From Levilactobacillus mulengensis (GTDB taxonomy: Bacteria > Bacillota > Bacilli > Lactobacillales > Lactobacillaceae), in assembly GCF_003946045.1 (NCBI RefSeq), contig NZ_RHNW01000013.1, forward strand, positions 1-64,000: 64,000 nucleotides of DNA, given 5' to 3'. Position 1 is the first letter of the stretch. The number at the start of each line of letters is the position of its first letter. A model generated the notes under the pieces. It saw only the letters and a list, made by a program, of their open reading frames with translations. It was not told the DNA's origin and did not search any database. Below, in pieces: positions 43,110 through 52,388 of this stretch. The position numbers and the translations under genes were made by a program.

Positions 43110-43853
43110 ATGCAAGTGAATACAGCAACGCAACACAATTGGTGGTACAACCAGTTGTTTACCAACTGGAAAAAGTTTGAAATGATTTACGTGTCAATTT
43201 TGCTTTTGTTACAAGTCGTGGTCTACGTGATCGTTCCCGATAGTATTATCGGAATGATTTCCGGAGTCGGGGGCGTCTTGTGCCTGGTCTACGGGATGAA
43301 GGGCCGCAAGATTTCATTTATCTTTGGGTTCATTCAATGTGTCGCCATGACGTACGTCGCCTGGATCAGCCACGCGTATGGGTCGTTTGCTATGGATATT
43401 ATTTATGTTATTTCGCAACCCATCGGCTGGTACATGTGGGGCCATGACGAGGCCACACGGTCATTTAAGAAATCAACGCGGAACTGGATCTTTGCGGCGG
43501 CCTTTGTGGCCTGGGCCGCTGGCTGGTTGGTCCTGTCCTTATTACACGGGCAATTACCTTACTTTGATTCCGTGAACTTTGTGGTGAGTTTGATTGCGCA
43601 ATTGCTTTACATCCTGAAGTTCAAAGAAAATTGGTCGTTGTGGATCGTGGTTAACGTGGTCAACGTCGCCTACTGGGGAATCTTAACCTTCCAGATCATG
43701 ACGGGCGCCACCAACGTCGGGACGCTGGGCGCCAACCTCTCACAGGTGGCCTTACAAATTGCCTTGCTCTTTAACGCGGTTTACGCCAACAAAGTCTGGG
43801 CAAGTGGCGAGGCGGACAACGAGGGTGGTGCCGGTCAGTCACCAATCAAGTAG
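43110..43853 (+). CDS. pnuC: Nicotinamide riboside transporter PnuC
   Basis: 247 aa with about seven membrane helices. The C-terminal KENWSLWIVVNVVNVAYWG (about residues 172-190) is the W-x-x-W-x-x-x-N signature of PnuC, and the WYMW segment also fits. PnuC facilitates uptake of nicotinamide riboside, which is trapped by a kinase; lactobacilli depend on such salvage because they lack de novo NAD synthesis. The ATG at 43110 has GGGGAG only three bases before it; GTG at 43116 is a good alternative start. The frame opens earlier at 43032. Confidence 0.85.
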   Translation: MQVNTATQHNWWYNQLFTNWKKFEMIYVSILLLLQVVVYVIVPDSIIGMISGVGGVLCLVYGMKGRKISFIFGFIQCVAMTYVAWISHAYGSFAMDIIYVISQPIGWYMWGHDEATRSFKKSTRNWIFAAAFVAWAAGWLVLSLLHGQLPYFDSVNFVVSLIAQLLYILKFKENWSLWIVVNVVNVAYWGILTFQIMTGATNVGTLGANLSQVALQIALLFNAVYANKVWASGEADNEGGAGQSPIK

Positions 43854-43917
43854 CAAGGAGTCATTAGCGTGCCATCTTTTAAAATCTGAACACATTACTT
43901 GTGTTTACTATTAGATT

Positions 43918-43926
43918 TGGTAAAAT
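43918..43926 (+). promoter_or_regulatory. Extended -10 promoter of the BI-1 gene
   Basis: TGGTAAAAT, about 80 bp before the BI-1 start. The same 9-mer precedes polA at 45228. Confidence 0.55.
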
Positions 43927-44007
43927 GTATTCTAATAACCCGCAACTAGCCGGCCAATGGTGGCGGACTAAGCCGGGAATTGATTTGAAAAAAGAAGGAG
44001 CGTTTCA

Positions 44008-44712
44008 ATGAACAACTATGATCAGCAACCCCGGACGACGGTGAACACTGAGGTCGGCCTCAACAGCTTCATGACTAAAATGTTTGGCTGGATGGGTGCG
44101 GCCGTGTTGGTCTCTGCTGTGACGGCATTCATGATGACCCCCATGGCTTCACAACTCAGCAACTTGCGTGGTGGCAGTCTGTGGATTCCACTCATTGTGT
44201 GGTTCATCTTACCATTCGTGATTAGTGGGCAATCCATGAAACGGCCGACTGTTGCCTTAGTTGGGTTGTTCGTTTACGCAGTCGTTACGGGTGGTGTGAT
44301 TTCCTTGTACGCACTGGTCTATACACAGGCAACCATGACCGCCGCCTTCGTTTCTAGTTCCGCTATCTTCATTACCATGGCGGGTATCGGAGCCTTTACC
44401 AAGCGCGACTTAACCAAGATTGGGACACAGGCAACGGGTGCTTTGATTGGGTTGATCGTGGCAATGGTGGTGAACATGTTTTTACGTTTGCCACTGGCTT
44501 CCTTGATCTTCTCCTTTGTTGCCGTGATCATCTTCGCGGTCTTAACCGCTTGGGATACGCAACGGATGCAAAAGATGTACCTGCAATACGGTGACCAAGT
44601 CTCTACGACTGGGCTAGCCGTCAACGGGGCTTTACAACTGTACTTGGACTTCGTTAACTTATTCTTACAACTCTTACAAATCTTCGGTATCTTTGGTGGG
44701 AACAACGACTAA
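44008..44712 (+). CDS. Bax inhibitor-1/YccA family membrane protein
   Basis: 234 aa with seven membrane helices (from about residue 25 to 228), matching the BI-1/TMBIM group. Bacterial homologues (YetJ/BsYetJ) act as pH-sensitive calcium leak channels; the conserved acidic pair would be in the helix around TAWDTQRMQ (about 180-188) and near the C-terminus. The role in lactobacilli is unknown. AAGGAG precedes ATG. Own promoter and terminator. Confidence 0.88.
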   Translation: MNNYDQQPRTTVNTEVGLNSFMTKMFGWMGAAVLVSAVTAFMMTPMASQLSNLRGGSLWIPLIVWFILPFVISGQSMKRPTVALVGLFVYAVVTGGVISLYALVYTQATMTAAFVSSSAIFITMAGIGAFTKRDLTKIGTQATGALIGLIVAMVVNMFLRLPLASLIFSFVAVIIFAVLTAWDTQRMQKMYLQYGDQVSTTGLAVNGALQLYLDFVNLFLQLLQIFGIFGGNND

Positions 44713-44724
44713 GGTTACTGACGG

Positions 44725-44756
44725 GAGCACTGGCAAATTCAGCCAGTGCTTTTTTG
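44725..44756 (+). terminator. Terminator of the BI-1 gene
   Basis: Perfect stem GAGCACTGGC/GCCAGTGCTT and T run. Confidence 0.9.
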
Positions 44757-44757
44757 T

Positions 44758-44991
44758 CGTGAAAATGGGGTGGTGGCATTTCGTTCCCGGCGGCGGGCTC
44801 AAGCCGGCCTGCTATGGGGAACGACTCCAGCCTGAGAAGCGGTCTTCCGTCTCGCCTGAAAGACTGGAAGATCACCAGTCTCTCAGGTCGTCCCGTGCCT
44901 TAACCTGAGAAGCCCACTCAGCTAAGGGCACCGACACAGCTGGCCAGCTTGGCCCGCCTCTGGTCACTGACATGGCGCACGCATTTTCACT
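44758..44991 (+). repeat. Structured intergenic repeat, type B
   Basis: CGTTCCCGGCGGCG...CCGCCTCTGGTCAC accessory stem, hairpin two CCTGAAAGACTGG/CCAGTCTCTCAGG, hairpin three GTGCCTTA.../TAAGGGCAC, CGACACAGCTGG tail and outer arms TGAAAATG/CATTTTCA. Directly after the BI-1 terminator. Confidence 0.86.
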
Positions 44992-45030
44992 TGTTCCGTG
45001 GTTGCGTTGAGGTGAATTTTTGCAATTCTT

Positions 45031-45109
45031 TATGGGGAACGACTCCAGCCTGAGAAGCGGTCTTCCGTCTCGCCTAAAAGCCTGGAAAATCACCAGTCTA
45101 TCAGGTTGA
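45031..45109 (+). repeat. Partial repeat copy, nearly identical to 44812-44890
   Basis: Contains only the TATGGGG block, hairpin one and hairpin two of the copy just upstream, with a few substitutions. A local duplication, or a fragment of a second insertion. Confidence 0.75.
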
Positions 45110-45227
45110 TTTTGGTTAGCTCAGAGATGGATAGCCGATCACTTGATTCAGAATTCAGTTCGTCTAAAAGTAATCGTCTCCGGCCAACCAGTTTCGCTAG
45201 ATTTCGTTTCGGGTTTGCCCTAATGTT
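45110..45227. other. Short spacer before polA
   Basis: Nothing recognised except the polA promoter that follows at 45228. Confidence 0.35.
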
Positions 45228-45236
45228 TGGTAAAAT
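45228..45236 (+). promoter_or_regulatory. Extended -10 promoter of polA operon
   Basis: TGGTAAAAT, 51 bp before the polA ATG. Confidence 0.6.
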
Positions 45237-45286
45237 AGACACAGAATACTCGAGCGCGGCTGACCGTTGCTCGAAAGGAGCGTAAC

Positions 45287-47947
45287 ATGGCGGAAAAACG
45301 ATTATTATTAATTGATGGTAACAGTGTCACGTTTAAGGCCTTCTTCGCGTTGTACACGGCTTTAGGCAAGTTCACCAACAGCGAAGGCCTGCACACCAAC
45401 GCCATTTACGGGTTCAATACGATGTTGGAAACCATGCTGGACACGGTCAAACCAACCCACGCGTTAGTGGCGTTTGATGCCGGCAAGAAGACATTTCGGA
45501 CCAGAATGTATGACGATTACAAGGGCGGCCGGGCCAAGACGGTGCCGGAACTTTCCGAACAATTTCCCTATGTGAAGGAATTGTTGGCTGCGCGGGGCAT
45601 TCAGACTTACGAGTTGCCCGACTACGAAGCCGATGACATCATCGGGACTCTGGCCAAGCAGGCCGAGGACAACGGCTTTACCACGACCATCGTGACCGGG
45701 GACCGCGATTTGACCCAGCTGGCCGATGACCACACCACGGTCTCCATTTCTAGAAAAGGGGTCAGTGACATTGAGCACTACACCCCCGCCTATGTGAAAG
45801 AAAAAATGGGCGTGACGCCCGAACAAATCATTGATATTAAAGGGTTACAAGGGGACAACTCCGACAATTATCCTGGGGTGACCGGCGTGGGGCCTAAGCG
45901 CGCCGTTGACCTGATTGGTAAGTATGGCAGCATTGAGAATCTTTATGACCATATTGACGAAATCACCGCTAAAAAGTTAAAGGAACACTTGGTTGCCGAC
46001 CATGAAGAAGCCTTGCTATCTAAGAAATTGGCGACGATTCTGCGGGATGCGCCCGTTGAAAAGCAGGTAGAAAACCTGGTCTATGAGGGCGATGACCAAG
46101 AAAAATTGGTCGAATTCTATCAACGGATGAACTTTAACCAATTTTTGAGCAAGATGCAGATTGATGGGGAGACCCCAACGGCAACCCCTGGTCTGAAGGA
46201 CATTGATTTCACCGTACTGAAGGCCGACAACCTGAACACCTTGCCAACCTTTACCGATGGCTGTGAATTTTACCTGGAAATGCTGGGTGACAACTACCAT
46301 TTGGCCGAAATGGCGGGCTTTGTGATTGGCCACGAGGATCACTGGTACGTTAGTCGTGACGTGAGCCTCCTGCAACAGGCACCACTCAAGGGGATACTGG
46401 AGTCCGCAGACGTGGCGAAGCAGGTCTTTGATGCCAAGCGGACCTACGTGGCCTTGAACCGGTTGAACATCACACTGGCCGGGGTCGACTGTGACCTGTT
46501 GATTGCCTCATACCTGTTGAACACCTATGACAACAGCAACGACCTGGGGCGCGTGGCCATGGAACACGGCTATCACCAGGTGGCAACGGATGAGGACGTC
46601 TACGGTAAGGGTGCCAAGGAAGCCATTCCAGCCGATGACGTGGACTTTTTCTCCCACCTGGCGCGCAAGGCGCGGGCTATCGAGAACCTCCGTCCCGAAC
46701 TGATTAAGGACTTGGACACCAACGAACAGACGCAACTCTATCGCGAGATTGAACTGCCAATGGCCTTTGTCCTAGCCCGCATGGAAATTGCCGGAATCAC
46801 GGTTGAAGCCAGTGAACTTGAGGCCATGGGCAGCAAGTTTACCGAACAACTCGCTGAAATCGAACAGACTATTTACAACGAGGCCGGTGAAGAATTTAAC
46901 ATCGGTTCACCTAAGCAACTGGGCCACATTCTGTTTGAAAAGATGGGCCTGCCACCGATTAAAAAGACCAAGACGGGATACTCGACGGCGGTCGGGGTCC
47001 TGGAGAAGCTCGCCGCAGAAGCGCCAATTGCGGAGAATATTTTGAAATATCGCAAGATTTCTAAGATCCAGTCGACCTACGTCGAAGGCCTGCTCAAGGT
47101 GATTCATCCCGACGACCACAAGGTCCACACCCGTTACCTGCAGACGTTGACGCAGACCGGGCGGCTGTCCTCCGTGGACCCGAACCTACAAAACATTCCG
47201 GTCCGAAACGAAGAGGGTCGCGCAATTCGGAAGGCCTTTGTTCCCCGGCATCCGGGTTGGCAGATCTTCTCATCTGACTACTCACAAATTGAACTGCGGG
47301 TCCTGGCGCACATGAGTCATGACGCCAACATGCAGGAAGCCTTCCGTGAGGGTGAAGACATTCACGCGGCAACCGCACGGCGAATCTTTAAGATGGGACC
47401 CGACGAAGAGGTCACGCCAAACATCCGACGTCAGGCCAAGGCGGTCAACTTCGGCATTGTTTACGGCATCAGTGACTTTGGCTTGTCGCAAAACATTGGT
47501 ATCACCCGGAAGCAAGCCAAGAACTTTATCGACACCTATTTTGAAGAATATCCAGGCGTTAAGGCCTACATGGACCGTATGGTGCAACAGGCCAAGGAAC
47601 AGGGATTCGTGGAAACGATTGCCCATCGTCGGCGGTACTTGCCAGACATTAATTCCCGCAACTTTAATCAACGGTCCTTCGCTGAACGGACGGCGATGAA
47701 CACGCCAATCCAGGGGAGCGCGGCGGATATCATTAAGATCGCCATGATTCGGATGGAGGACGCGGTCAAGGACTTGCAGGCCACGATGCTCTTACAAGTG
47801 CACGATGAACTGATCTTTGAGGCACCAGCCGATGAGATTGAAACGCTAGAAAAATTGGTCCCAAGTGTCATGGATTCCGCCGTTGACCTCGAGATTCCGT
47901 TGAAGGTGGAAAGTCATTTCGGACCGACTTGGTATAACGCCAAGTAG
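45287..47947 (+). CDS. polA: DNA polymerase I
   Basis: 886 aa. Domains in order: 5' nuclease (about 1-290, with LLLIDGNS and the acidic cluster YEADDIIG), a 3'-5' exonuclease-like region (about 310-490), and the polymerase (about 500-886, with SSDYSQIELR and VHDELIFE). The exonuclease region has lost its D-x-E motif (Tyr in FYLEM), as in other Gram-positive PolI, so proofreading is unlikely. Fills gaps and removes primers. GAAAGGAG before the ATG. Starts an operon with mutM, coaE, nrdR, dnaB, dnaI. Confidence 0.96.
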   Translation: MAEKRLLLIDGNSVTFKAFFALYTALGKFTNSEGLHTNAIYGFNTMLETMLDTVKPTHALVAFDAGKKTFRTRMYDDYKGGRAKTVPELSEQFPYVKELLAARGIQTYELPDYEADDIIGTLAKQAEDNGFTTTIVTGDRDLTQLADDHTTVSISRKGVSDIEHYTPAYVKEKMGVTPEQIIDIKGLQGDNSDNYPGVTGVGPKRAVDLIGKYGSIENLYDHIDEITAKKLKEHLVADHEEALLSKKLATILRDAPVEKQVENLVYEGDDQEKLVEFYQRMNFNQFLSKMQIDGETPTATPGLKDIDFTVLKADNLNTLPTFTDGCEFYLEMLGDNYHLAEMAGFVIGHEDHWYVSRDVSLLQQAPLKGILESADVAKQVFDAKRTYVALNRLNITLAGVDCDLLIASYLLNTYDNSNDLGRVAMEHGYHQVATDEDVYGKGAKEAIPADDVDFFSHLARKARAIENLRPELIKDLDTNEQTQLYREIELPMAFVLARMEIAGITVEASELEAMGSKFTEQLAEIEQTIYNEAGEEFNIGSPKQLGHILFEKMGLPPIKKTKTGYSTAVGVLEKLAAEAPIAENILKYRKISKIQSTYVEGLLKVIHPDDHKVHTRYLQTLTQTGRLSSVDPNLQNIPVRNEEGRAIRKAFVPRHPGWQIFSSDYSQIELRVLAHMSHDANMQEAFREGEDIHAATARRIFKMGPDEEVTPNIRRQAKAVNFGIVYGISDFGLSQNIGITRKQAKNFIDTYFEEYPGVKAYMDRMVQQAKEQGFVETIAHRRRYLPDINSRNFNQRSFAERTAMNTPIQGSAADIIKIAMIRMEDAVKDLQATMLLQVHDELIFEAPADEIETLEKLVPSVMDSAVDLEIPLKVESHFGPTWYNAK

Positions 47948-47967
47948 CGGCAAAAGGAGAGACGGTT

Positions 47968-48828
47968 ATGCCAGAATTACCTGAAGTTGAAACGGTTCGG
48001 CGCGGGCTGACCAGCCTAGTAGCGGGGGCAACTATCGACCATGTCGATGTGTTCTACCGCAAGATGGTCACCCCCGACGCGGAAGTCTTTACCGCGGAAT
48101 TGATTGGCAGAAAAATTGAGCGCATCGACCGGCGGGGCAAGTACCTGTTGTTTCGATTCAGTGGTGAGCTGACCATGGTGTCACACCTGCGGATGGAAGG
48201 GAAATACGATGTCCAACCCCAGGGGAGTCCTGTGATCAAGCACACCCACGTCATTTTCTATCTGACGGATGGCAGGGAGCTGCGGTACAACGATACCCGT
48301 AAGTTTGGCCGGATGCAGTTAGTCCCAACCGGAGACGAGGCAACAGCCTTGCCATCTCTGGGTAAACTGGGACCGGAACCCACGGATGAGGCCTTGACGT
48401 TGGCTTACATGCAACAGATTTTTGGCAAATCTCACAAGGTGGTCAAGCCCTTCCTGTTGGATCAGTCTAAAATTGCTGGGCTGGGCAATATCTACGTGGA
48501 TGAGGTCCTGTGGCTGTCGAAAATCAATCCGTTGACGCCAGCCGATGAGTTAAGCACTGACCAGCTAGCCACGCTGCGTCGCAACATCATTGATGAACTG
48601 GCGCAGGCCATCAAGGGCCACGGGACGACCGTGCATTCCTTCTCAACGGCCTTTGGCGAGACGGGACAGTTTCAAAATCACCTGCACGTCTACGGGCGTG
48701 AGGGGGAACCCTGTGAGCGGTGTGGCACGGAAATTGTGAAGATTAAGGTTGCCCAGCGTGGCACGCACTATTGTCCGCACTGTCAGCCCGTTCCCTTAGA
48801 AGCACTGGAGGCGTTGACCGATGACTGA
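47968..48828 (+). CDS. mutM: Formamidopyrimidine-DNA glycosylase
   Basis: 286 aa bifunctional glycosylase/AP lyase that removes 8-oxoguanine and formamidopyrimidines. The catalytic PELPEVETVRRGL N-terminus (Pro2, Glu3) is intact, and the C-terminal zinc finger has CERC and CPHC (about 248-251 and 268-271). AAAAGGAGAG site; 20 bp after polA. Overlaps coaE by 8 bp. Confidence 0.96.
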   Translation: MPELPEVETVRRGLTSLVAGATIDHVDVFYRKMVTPDAEVFTAELIGRKIERIDRRGKYLLFRFSGELTMVSHLRMEGKYDVQPQGSPVIKHTHVIFYLTDGRELRYNDTRKFGRMQLVPTGDEATALPSLGKLGPEPTDEALTLAYMQQIFGKSHKVVKPFLLDQSKIAGLGNIYVDEVLWLSKINPLTPADELSTDQLATLRRNIIDELAQAIKGHGTTVHSFSTAFGETGQFQNHLHVYGREGEPCERCGTEIVKIKVAQRGTHYCPHCQPVPLEALEALTDD

Positions 48829-49450
48829 AATCTGGGGGCTGACCGGGGGCATTGCGACCGGTAAATCAACTGTGAGCGCCTGGTTACGAGCGGCCGACCT
48901 GCCCGTGATCGATGCCGATATCATCGCCCGTCAGGTGGTCGCACCGGGATCGACCGGTCTCGCGCAGATTGGCACGACCTTTGGGGCAGACTACCTGACC
49001 GCAGACGGACTGGACCGAAAAAAGCTGGGCCAGTTGGTGTTTACCCATCCGGAAGAACTGGCCCGCCTCGAGGCCATTACCACGCCACTGATCAAAGCCG
49101 AACTTCAGCGGCAACTGGCGGACTATCAAGCGCGGCAGGTGCCCGTGGTTATCATCGATGCGCCCACTTTCTTTGAGGTCGGCTACCTGATTCACCTGGT
49201 CGATCACGTGATGGTCGTGGCGACCGACGTCACGACCCAGCGGCAACGGTTAATGGCCCGCGATGGACTATCGGCGGCCGATGCCCAGGCGCGGATGGAC
49301 CGGCAATGGCCCATCGACCGGAAGATTGCGCAAGCCACGGTGGTCATTGATAACGGGGGCACGATTGCCCAAACGCGTCAACAAGTGGTAAAATGGCTTG
49401 ACGCCAATAAATTTGGCAAGAGTAACCATTTAGAACGAGGTGACCAATAA
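48821..49450 (+). CDS. coaE: Dephospho-CoA kinase
   Basis: 209 aa P-loop kinase for the last step of coenzyme A synthesis. Walker [10 protein letters not shown] (about residues 8-16), the adenine-binding [10 protein letters not shown] segment (about 32-41), and a lid with [10 protein letters not shown]. Start overlaps the mutM stop by 8 bp; the stop overlaps the nrdR start by 1 bp. Translational coupling is expected. Confidence 0.95.
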   Translation: MTEIWGLTGGIATGKSTVSAWLRAADLPVIDADIIARQVVAPGSTGLAQIGTTFGADYLTADGLDRKKLGQLVFTHPEELARLEAITTPLIKAELQRQLADYQARQVPVVIIDAPTFFEVGYLIHLVDHVMVVATDVTTQRQRLMARDGLSAADAQARMDRQWPIDRKIAQATVVIDNGGTIAQTRQQVVKWLDANKFGKSNHLERGDQ

Positions 49451-49968
49451 TGCAGTGTCCACACTGTCATCATAATGGATCGCGGGTCGTCGACAGTCGG
49501 CCCACCGACGACGGCCGCGTGATTCGTCGGCGTCGTGAGTGCGAGAACTGTGGTTTTCGGTTCACGACGTTTGAGCGCGTTGAAGTGACGCCGCTGTTGG
49601 TAATTAAGAAAAACGGGACCCGGGAGGAATTTAACCGGGAGAAAATTCTACGAGGTATCATCCGCTCCGCTGAGAAACGACCAGTGGGGATGGACGTGAT
49701 GACCAGCATCGTGGATGAAGTTGAAAATAAAATTCGCGCGCTGGGGGTCAACGAAATTTCCAGTCAATTGATTGGAGAATACGTGATGAACCGGCTCGTG
49801 GATGTGGATGAAATCGCTTATATCCGTTTTGCCAGTGTTTACCGACAATTCAAGGATACCGGGGTGTTCTTTAACGAGTTGAAGGACATGCTCGATAAGG
49901 ATAAGCAAAAGGCCCAACAGGACTCTGACCCAGATTCAGGGGACCAGGGGCAAAGTGAGGGGAAATAA
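49450..49968 (+). CDS. nrdR: Transcriptional repressor NrdR
   Basis: 172 aa. N-terminal zinc ribbon (CPHC at 3-6 and CENC at 31-34) and an ATP-cone (about 49-139) that senses ATP/dATP and represses ribonucleotide reductase genes. The last 20 residues are acidic and longer than in Bacillus NrdR. Conserved next to dnaB-dnaI, which links dNTP supply to replication restart. Confidence 0.95.
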   Translation: MQCPHCHHNGSRVVDSRPTDDGRVIRRRRECENCGFRFTTFERVEVTPLLVIKKNGTREEFNREKILRGIIRSAEKRPVGMDVMTSIVDEVENKIRALGVNEISSQLIGEYVMNRLVDVDEIAYIRFASVYRQFKDTGVFFNELKDMLDKDKQKAQQDSDPDSGDQGQSEGK

Positions 49969-49971
49969 CGC

Positions 49972-51354
49972 ATGGAGGATTCCTGGCATCAATTAAAACC
50001 GCGAACGGGATTCCTGGTGCGGCTAGCGGACCGCTTGACGGATCAAAGTTGGCAGACGTTGACCCAGCTTTATCAGCCAATCATTGGACCGAGTGCCGCG
50101 GGGCTATACTCGGCCCTTTTTTGGCTCCCCGAACGGGCGACGTACACCCGTCACGCCACCTTGTTGGGGCTGCTGGGGATGGACCTGGCGCACTTCTATG
50201 AGGCCCGGTTACGCCTGGAGGCCGCGGGTTTACTGACGACTAAGGTGAAGACGGCTAACGAGTTGACCAGCTTTGTCTATGAACTGCGCGCGCCACTTCA
50301 GCCGGCAGACTTCTTTCGCGATGATCTGTTGAGCGTTCAGTTGCTGGGCGTGGTCGGTGAGGAGGTCTACCGGTCCCTGGTCACCCACAACACGCCGCAG
50401 GCCACCGATTCTGCGGATGAGGTGGATATTACCAAGAACTTTTTGGACGTTTTTCACGTGGATGGGCAGGAACTCAAGCAACTCCCAGCGGCTATCACGG
50501 CGACACGGGATGAGCTGCCCGTCGACACCAGCGCACCAGCCCTGAAAAACAGCAGTCATGATGATTTTGATTTTAAACTATTAGGCGATATCTTAGAGCA
50601 CTCATTCATTGACACCCGGGCCTTACGGAGCCAACGCCAGCTACTGTTGACGGAGCACGCGACGTACGGCCTGGATGAGGTCACCATGGCCCGGTACGTG
50701 GGTGAAGCAACGGATTTGGCAACGAATCAATTTGACCCCGAACAGTTCAAGCGCGTGATTGCCCAGAGCTTTGGGCAACAGCACCGGGCTCAACCAGCGG
50801 CTAGCGAACAGGCGCCCTCTGCCGCGGAACTGGCCCAGGCATCAACAGCTCAGCACCTGAGCTCCGCCGAGCAGGCCTTGATCAAGGTGGCCAATACCAC
50901 GGTGCCCGCAGTCTTCTTGCAGGCCATCAAGCAGAAACGGGGGGGCTATATCACTGACGGCGAGCAGCGGATCATTCGCGACCAGGTTAGCCGCCAGCTG
51001 TTCCCCCAGTCAGTGTTAAACGTCTTGATTTATCACATGCTGGTGGATTCGGACAAGCCGACGCTGTCCAAGGCCCTGATGGATTCAATCGCCAACGACT
51101 GGAGCATGAAGAAAATTCAAACACCCCAGGCGGCTATCAAGGAGATTCGCGAGCACCAACAGGCAGCCAGCAAGCCGCGGCAGTCGCGTAACCGCCAGCC
51201 GACGGTCAAGGAGACGCTACCGGACTGGGCCAAGAAACCAGCCGCAGCCCAATCACAGACGACCCAGGCCAAGCTGTCACCAGCCCAACAACAGAAATTA
51301 CAAGAGCGCATTGCGCGGCTTCAGGAACGCACCGCGGATGGGAAGGAGGATTAA
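49972..51354 (+). CDS. dnaB: Replication initiation and membrane attachment protein DnaB
   Basis: 460 aa, the Firmicutes DnaB (DnaD/DnaB family), distinct from the E. coli helicase DnaB. N-terminal winged-helix dimerisation domain (about 1-120), a middle domain, and a C-terminal DnaB/DnaD region (about 285-400). It helps load the replicative helicase with DnaD and DnaI. Gln-Ala-rich linkers at about 265-290 and 390-460. It starts 3 bp after nrdR. Confidence 0.92.
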   Translation: MEDSWHQLKPRTGFLVRLADRLTDQSWQTLTQLYQPIIGPSAAGLYSALFWLPERATYTRHATLLGLLGMDLAHFYEARLRLEAAGLLTTKVKTANELTSFVYELRAPLQPADFFRDDLLSVQLLGVVGEEVYRSLVTHNTPQATDSADEVDITKNFLDVFHVDGQELKQLPAAITATRDELPVDTSAPALKNSSHDDFDFKLLGDILEHSFIDTRALRSQRQLLLTEHATYGLDEVTMARYVGEATDLATNQFDPEQFKRVIAQSFGQQHRAQPAASEQAPSAAELAQASTAQHLSSAEQALIKVANTTVPAVFLQAIKQKRGGYITDGEQRIIRDQVSRQLFPQSVLNVLIYHMLVDSDKPTLSKALMDSIANDWSMKKIQTPQAAIKEIREHQQAASKPRQSRNRQPTVKETLPDWAKKPAAAQSQTTQAKLSPAQQQKLQERIARLQERTADGKED

Positions 51355-51357
51355 CCG

Positions 51358-52284
51358 ATGGAAGATTTAAGTAAAACTATGCAGCATCTGATGAATCAGC
51401 GCCATTTAAACGACAACTACCGACAACTGATGGCTAAAGTCTACGACGACCCAACCGTGACGGCCTTTTACCAGGCCCACAAGGAGGAGTTGGCGGAAGA
51501 CGTGATGACCCGTTCGGCGGCCAAACTCTATGAATTTGTCAGTGAACGGGAAAAGTTAGCCAATGGGGGCACGACCTTTGCGGCGGGGTATGAACCCCAG
51601 CTCATCGTGTCCAATCACCTGATCGACGTGGCCTACGTGCCAACCAAGGCGACCCAGGAGAAACAAGCCCAACAGCAATTGCGACAACGGGTGAAGTCGA
51701 TTGCCATGCCCAAGAGTATTCGTGAGGCGGACTTTAAAAACTTTGATCAGGATTCCGACCGAGCCGAGGCTTTGATGGCGGCGCTAGATTTTGTCGACGC
51801 CTACGAAGCCAGTCCCAACCGGCGGCACCAGGCCCTGTACCTGCAGGGAAGCTTTGGCGTAGGCAAGACCTACTTGCTGGCGGCCATTGCCAATCAACTC
51901 GCGACGGATGGCTTCTCCACCACGTTAGTTCACTTCCCCAGTTTTGCGGTGGAAATGAAGAACGCGATTGCCAAAAACGGCGTCGCGGAAAAACTAGACG
52001 CGCTCAAGAAGTCACCGGTCTTAATGATCGATGACATCGGGGCAGATGCCATGTCTGCTTGGGTGCGCGACGATGTACTCGGCGTCATTTTGGAGTACCG
52101 GATGCAAGAAGAGTTACCGACGTTCTTTAGCTCCAACTTCTCGATGGAACAGTTGGAGAAGGAACACTTGCGCATCTCCACGCGTGGGGATGACGAACCC
52201 TTGAAGGCGCAACGGTTGATGCAACGGATTCGCTTCCTGGCACGAGAAATCACGATGGTCGGTGTGAACCGGCGACCACAATAA
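51358..52284 (+). CDS. dnaI: Primosomal protein DnaI
   Basis: 308 aa AAA+ helicase loader. A helical N-terminal domain (about 1-110) precedes the AAA+ core with Walker A GSFGVGKTYLL (about residues 163-173) and Walker B LMIDDIGADA (about 222-231). DnaI loads the DnaC-type helicase on DNA with DnaB. Starts 3 bp after dnaB, whose last codons hold the AAGGAGG site. Confidence 0.94.
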   Translation: MEDLSKTMQHLMNQRHLNDNYRQLMAKVYDDPTVTAFYQAHKEELAEDVMTRSAAKLYEFVSEREKLANGGTTFAAGYEPQLIVSNHLIDVAYVPTKATQEKQAQQQLRQRVKSIAMPKSIREADFKNFDQDSDRAEALMAALDFVDAYEASPNRRHQALYLQGSFGVGKTYLLAAIANQLATDGFSTTLVHFPSFAVEMKNAIAKNGVAEKLDALKKSPVLMIDDIGADAMSAWVRDDVLGVILEYRMQEELPTFFSSNFSMEQLEKEHLRISTRGDDEPLKAQRLMQRIRFLAREITMVGVNRRPQ

Positions 52285-52295
52285 ATATTTTTTGG

Positions 52296-52322
52296 AAGGT
52301 AGGGCGGTGGCCTTGCCTTTTT
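52296..52322 (+). terminator. Terminator after dnaI
   Basis: AAGGTAGGGC pairs with GCCTTGCCTT around a GGTG loop, followed by TTT. Confidence 0.7.
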
Positions 52323-52353
52323 AGTTTGACGCACTCTTTTTTTGCGTAGGTCC

Positions 52354-52382
52354 TTGACAACTTTCGCTGGCAAGTGTTTAAT
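52354..52382 (+). promoter_or_regulatory. Promoter of thrS
   Basis: TTGACA, exactly 17 bp, TTTAAT: near consensus. It lies just upstream of the T-box leader. Confidence 0.85.
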
Positions 52383-52388
52383 AGTCTT

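Noticed and set aside
13841-45109. Simple transcription terminators as an explanation for the repeats
   Set aside because: Copies lack T runs, exist in addition to true terminators (for example at 27475 and 44725), and have a complex multi-hairpin fold.
46190-46760. Proofreading exonuclease in PolA
   Set aside because: The D-x-E metal-binding motif is missing, as in other Gram-positive PolI enzymes.
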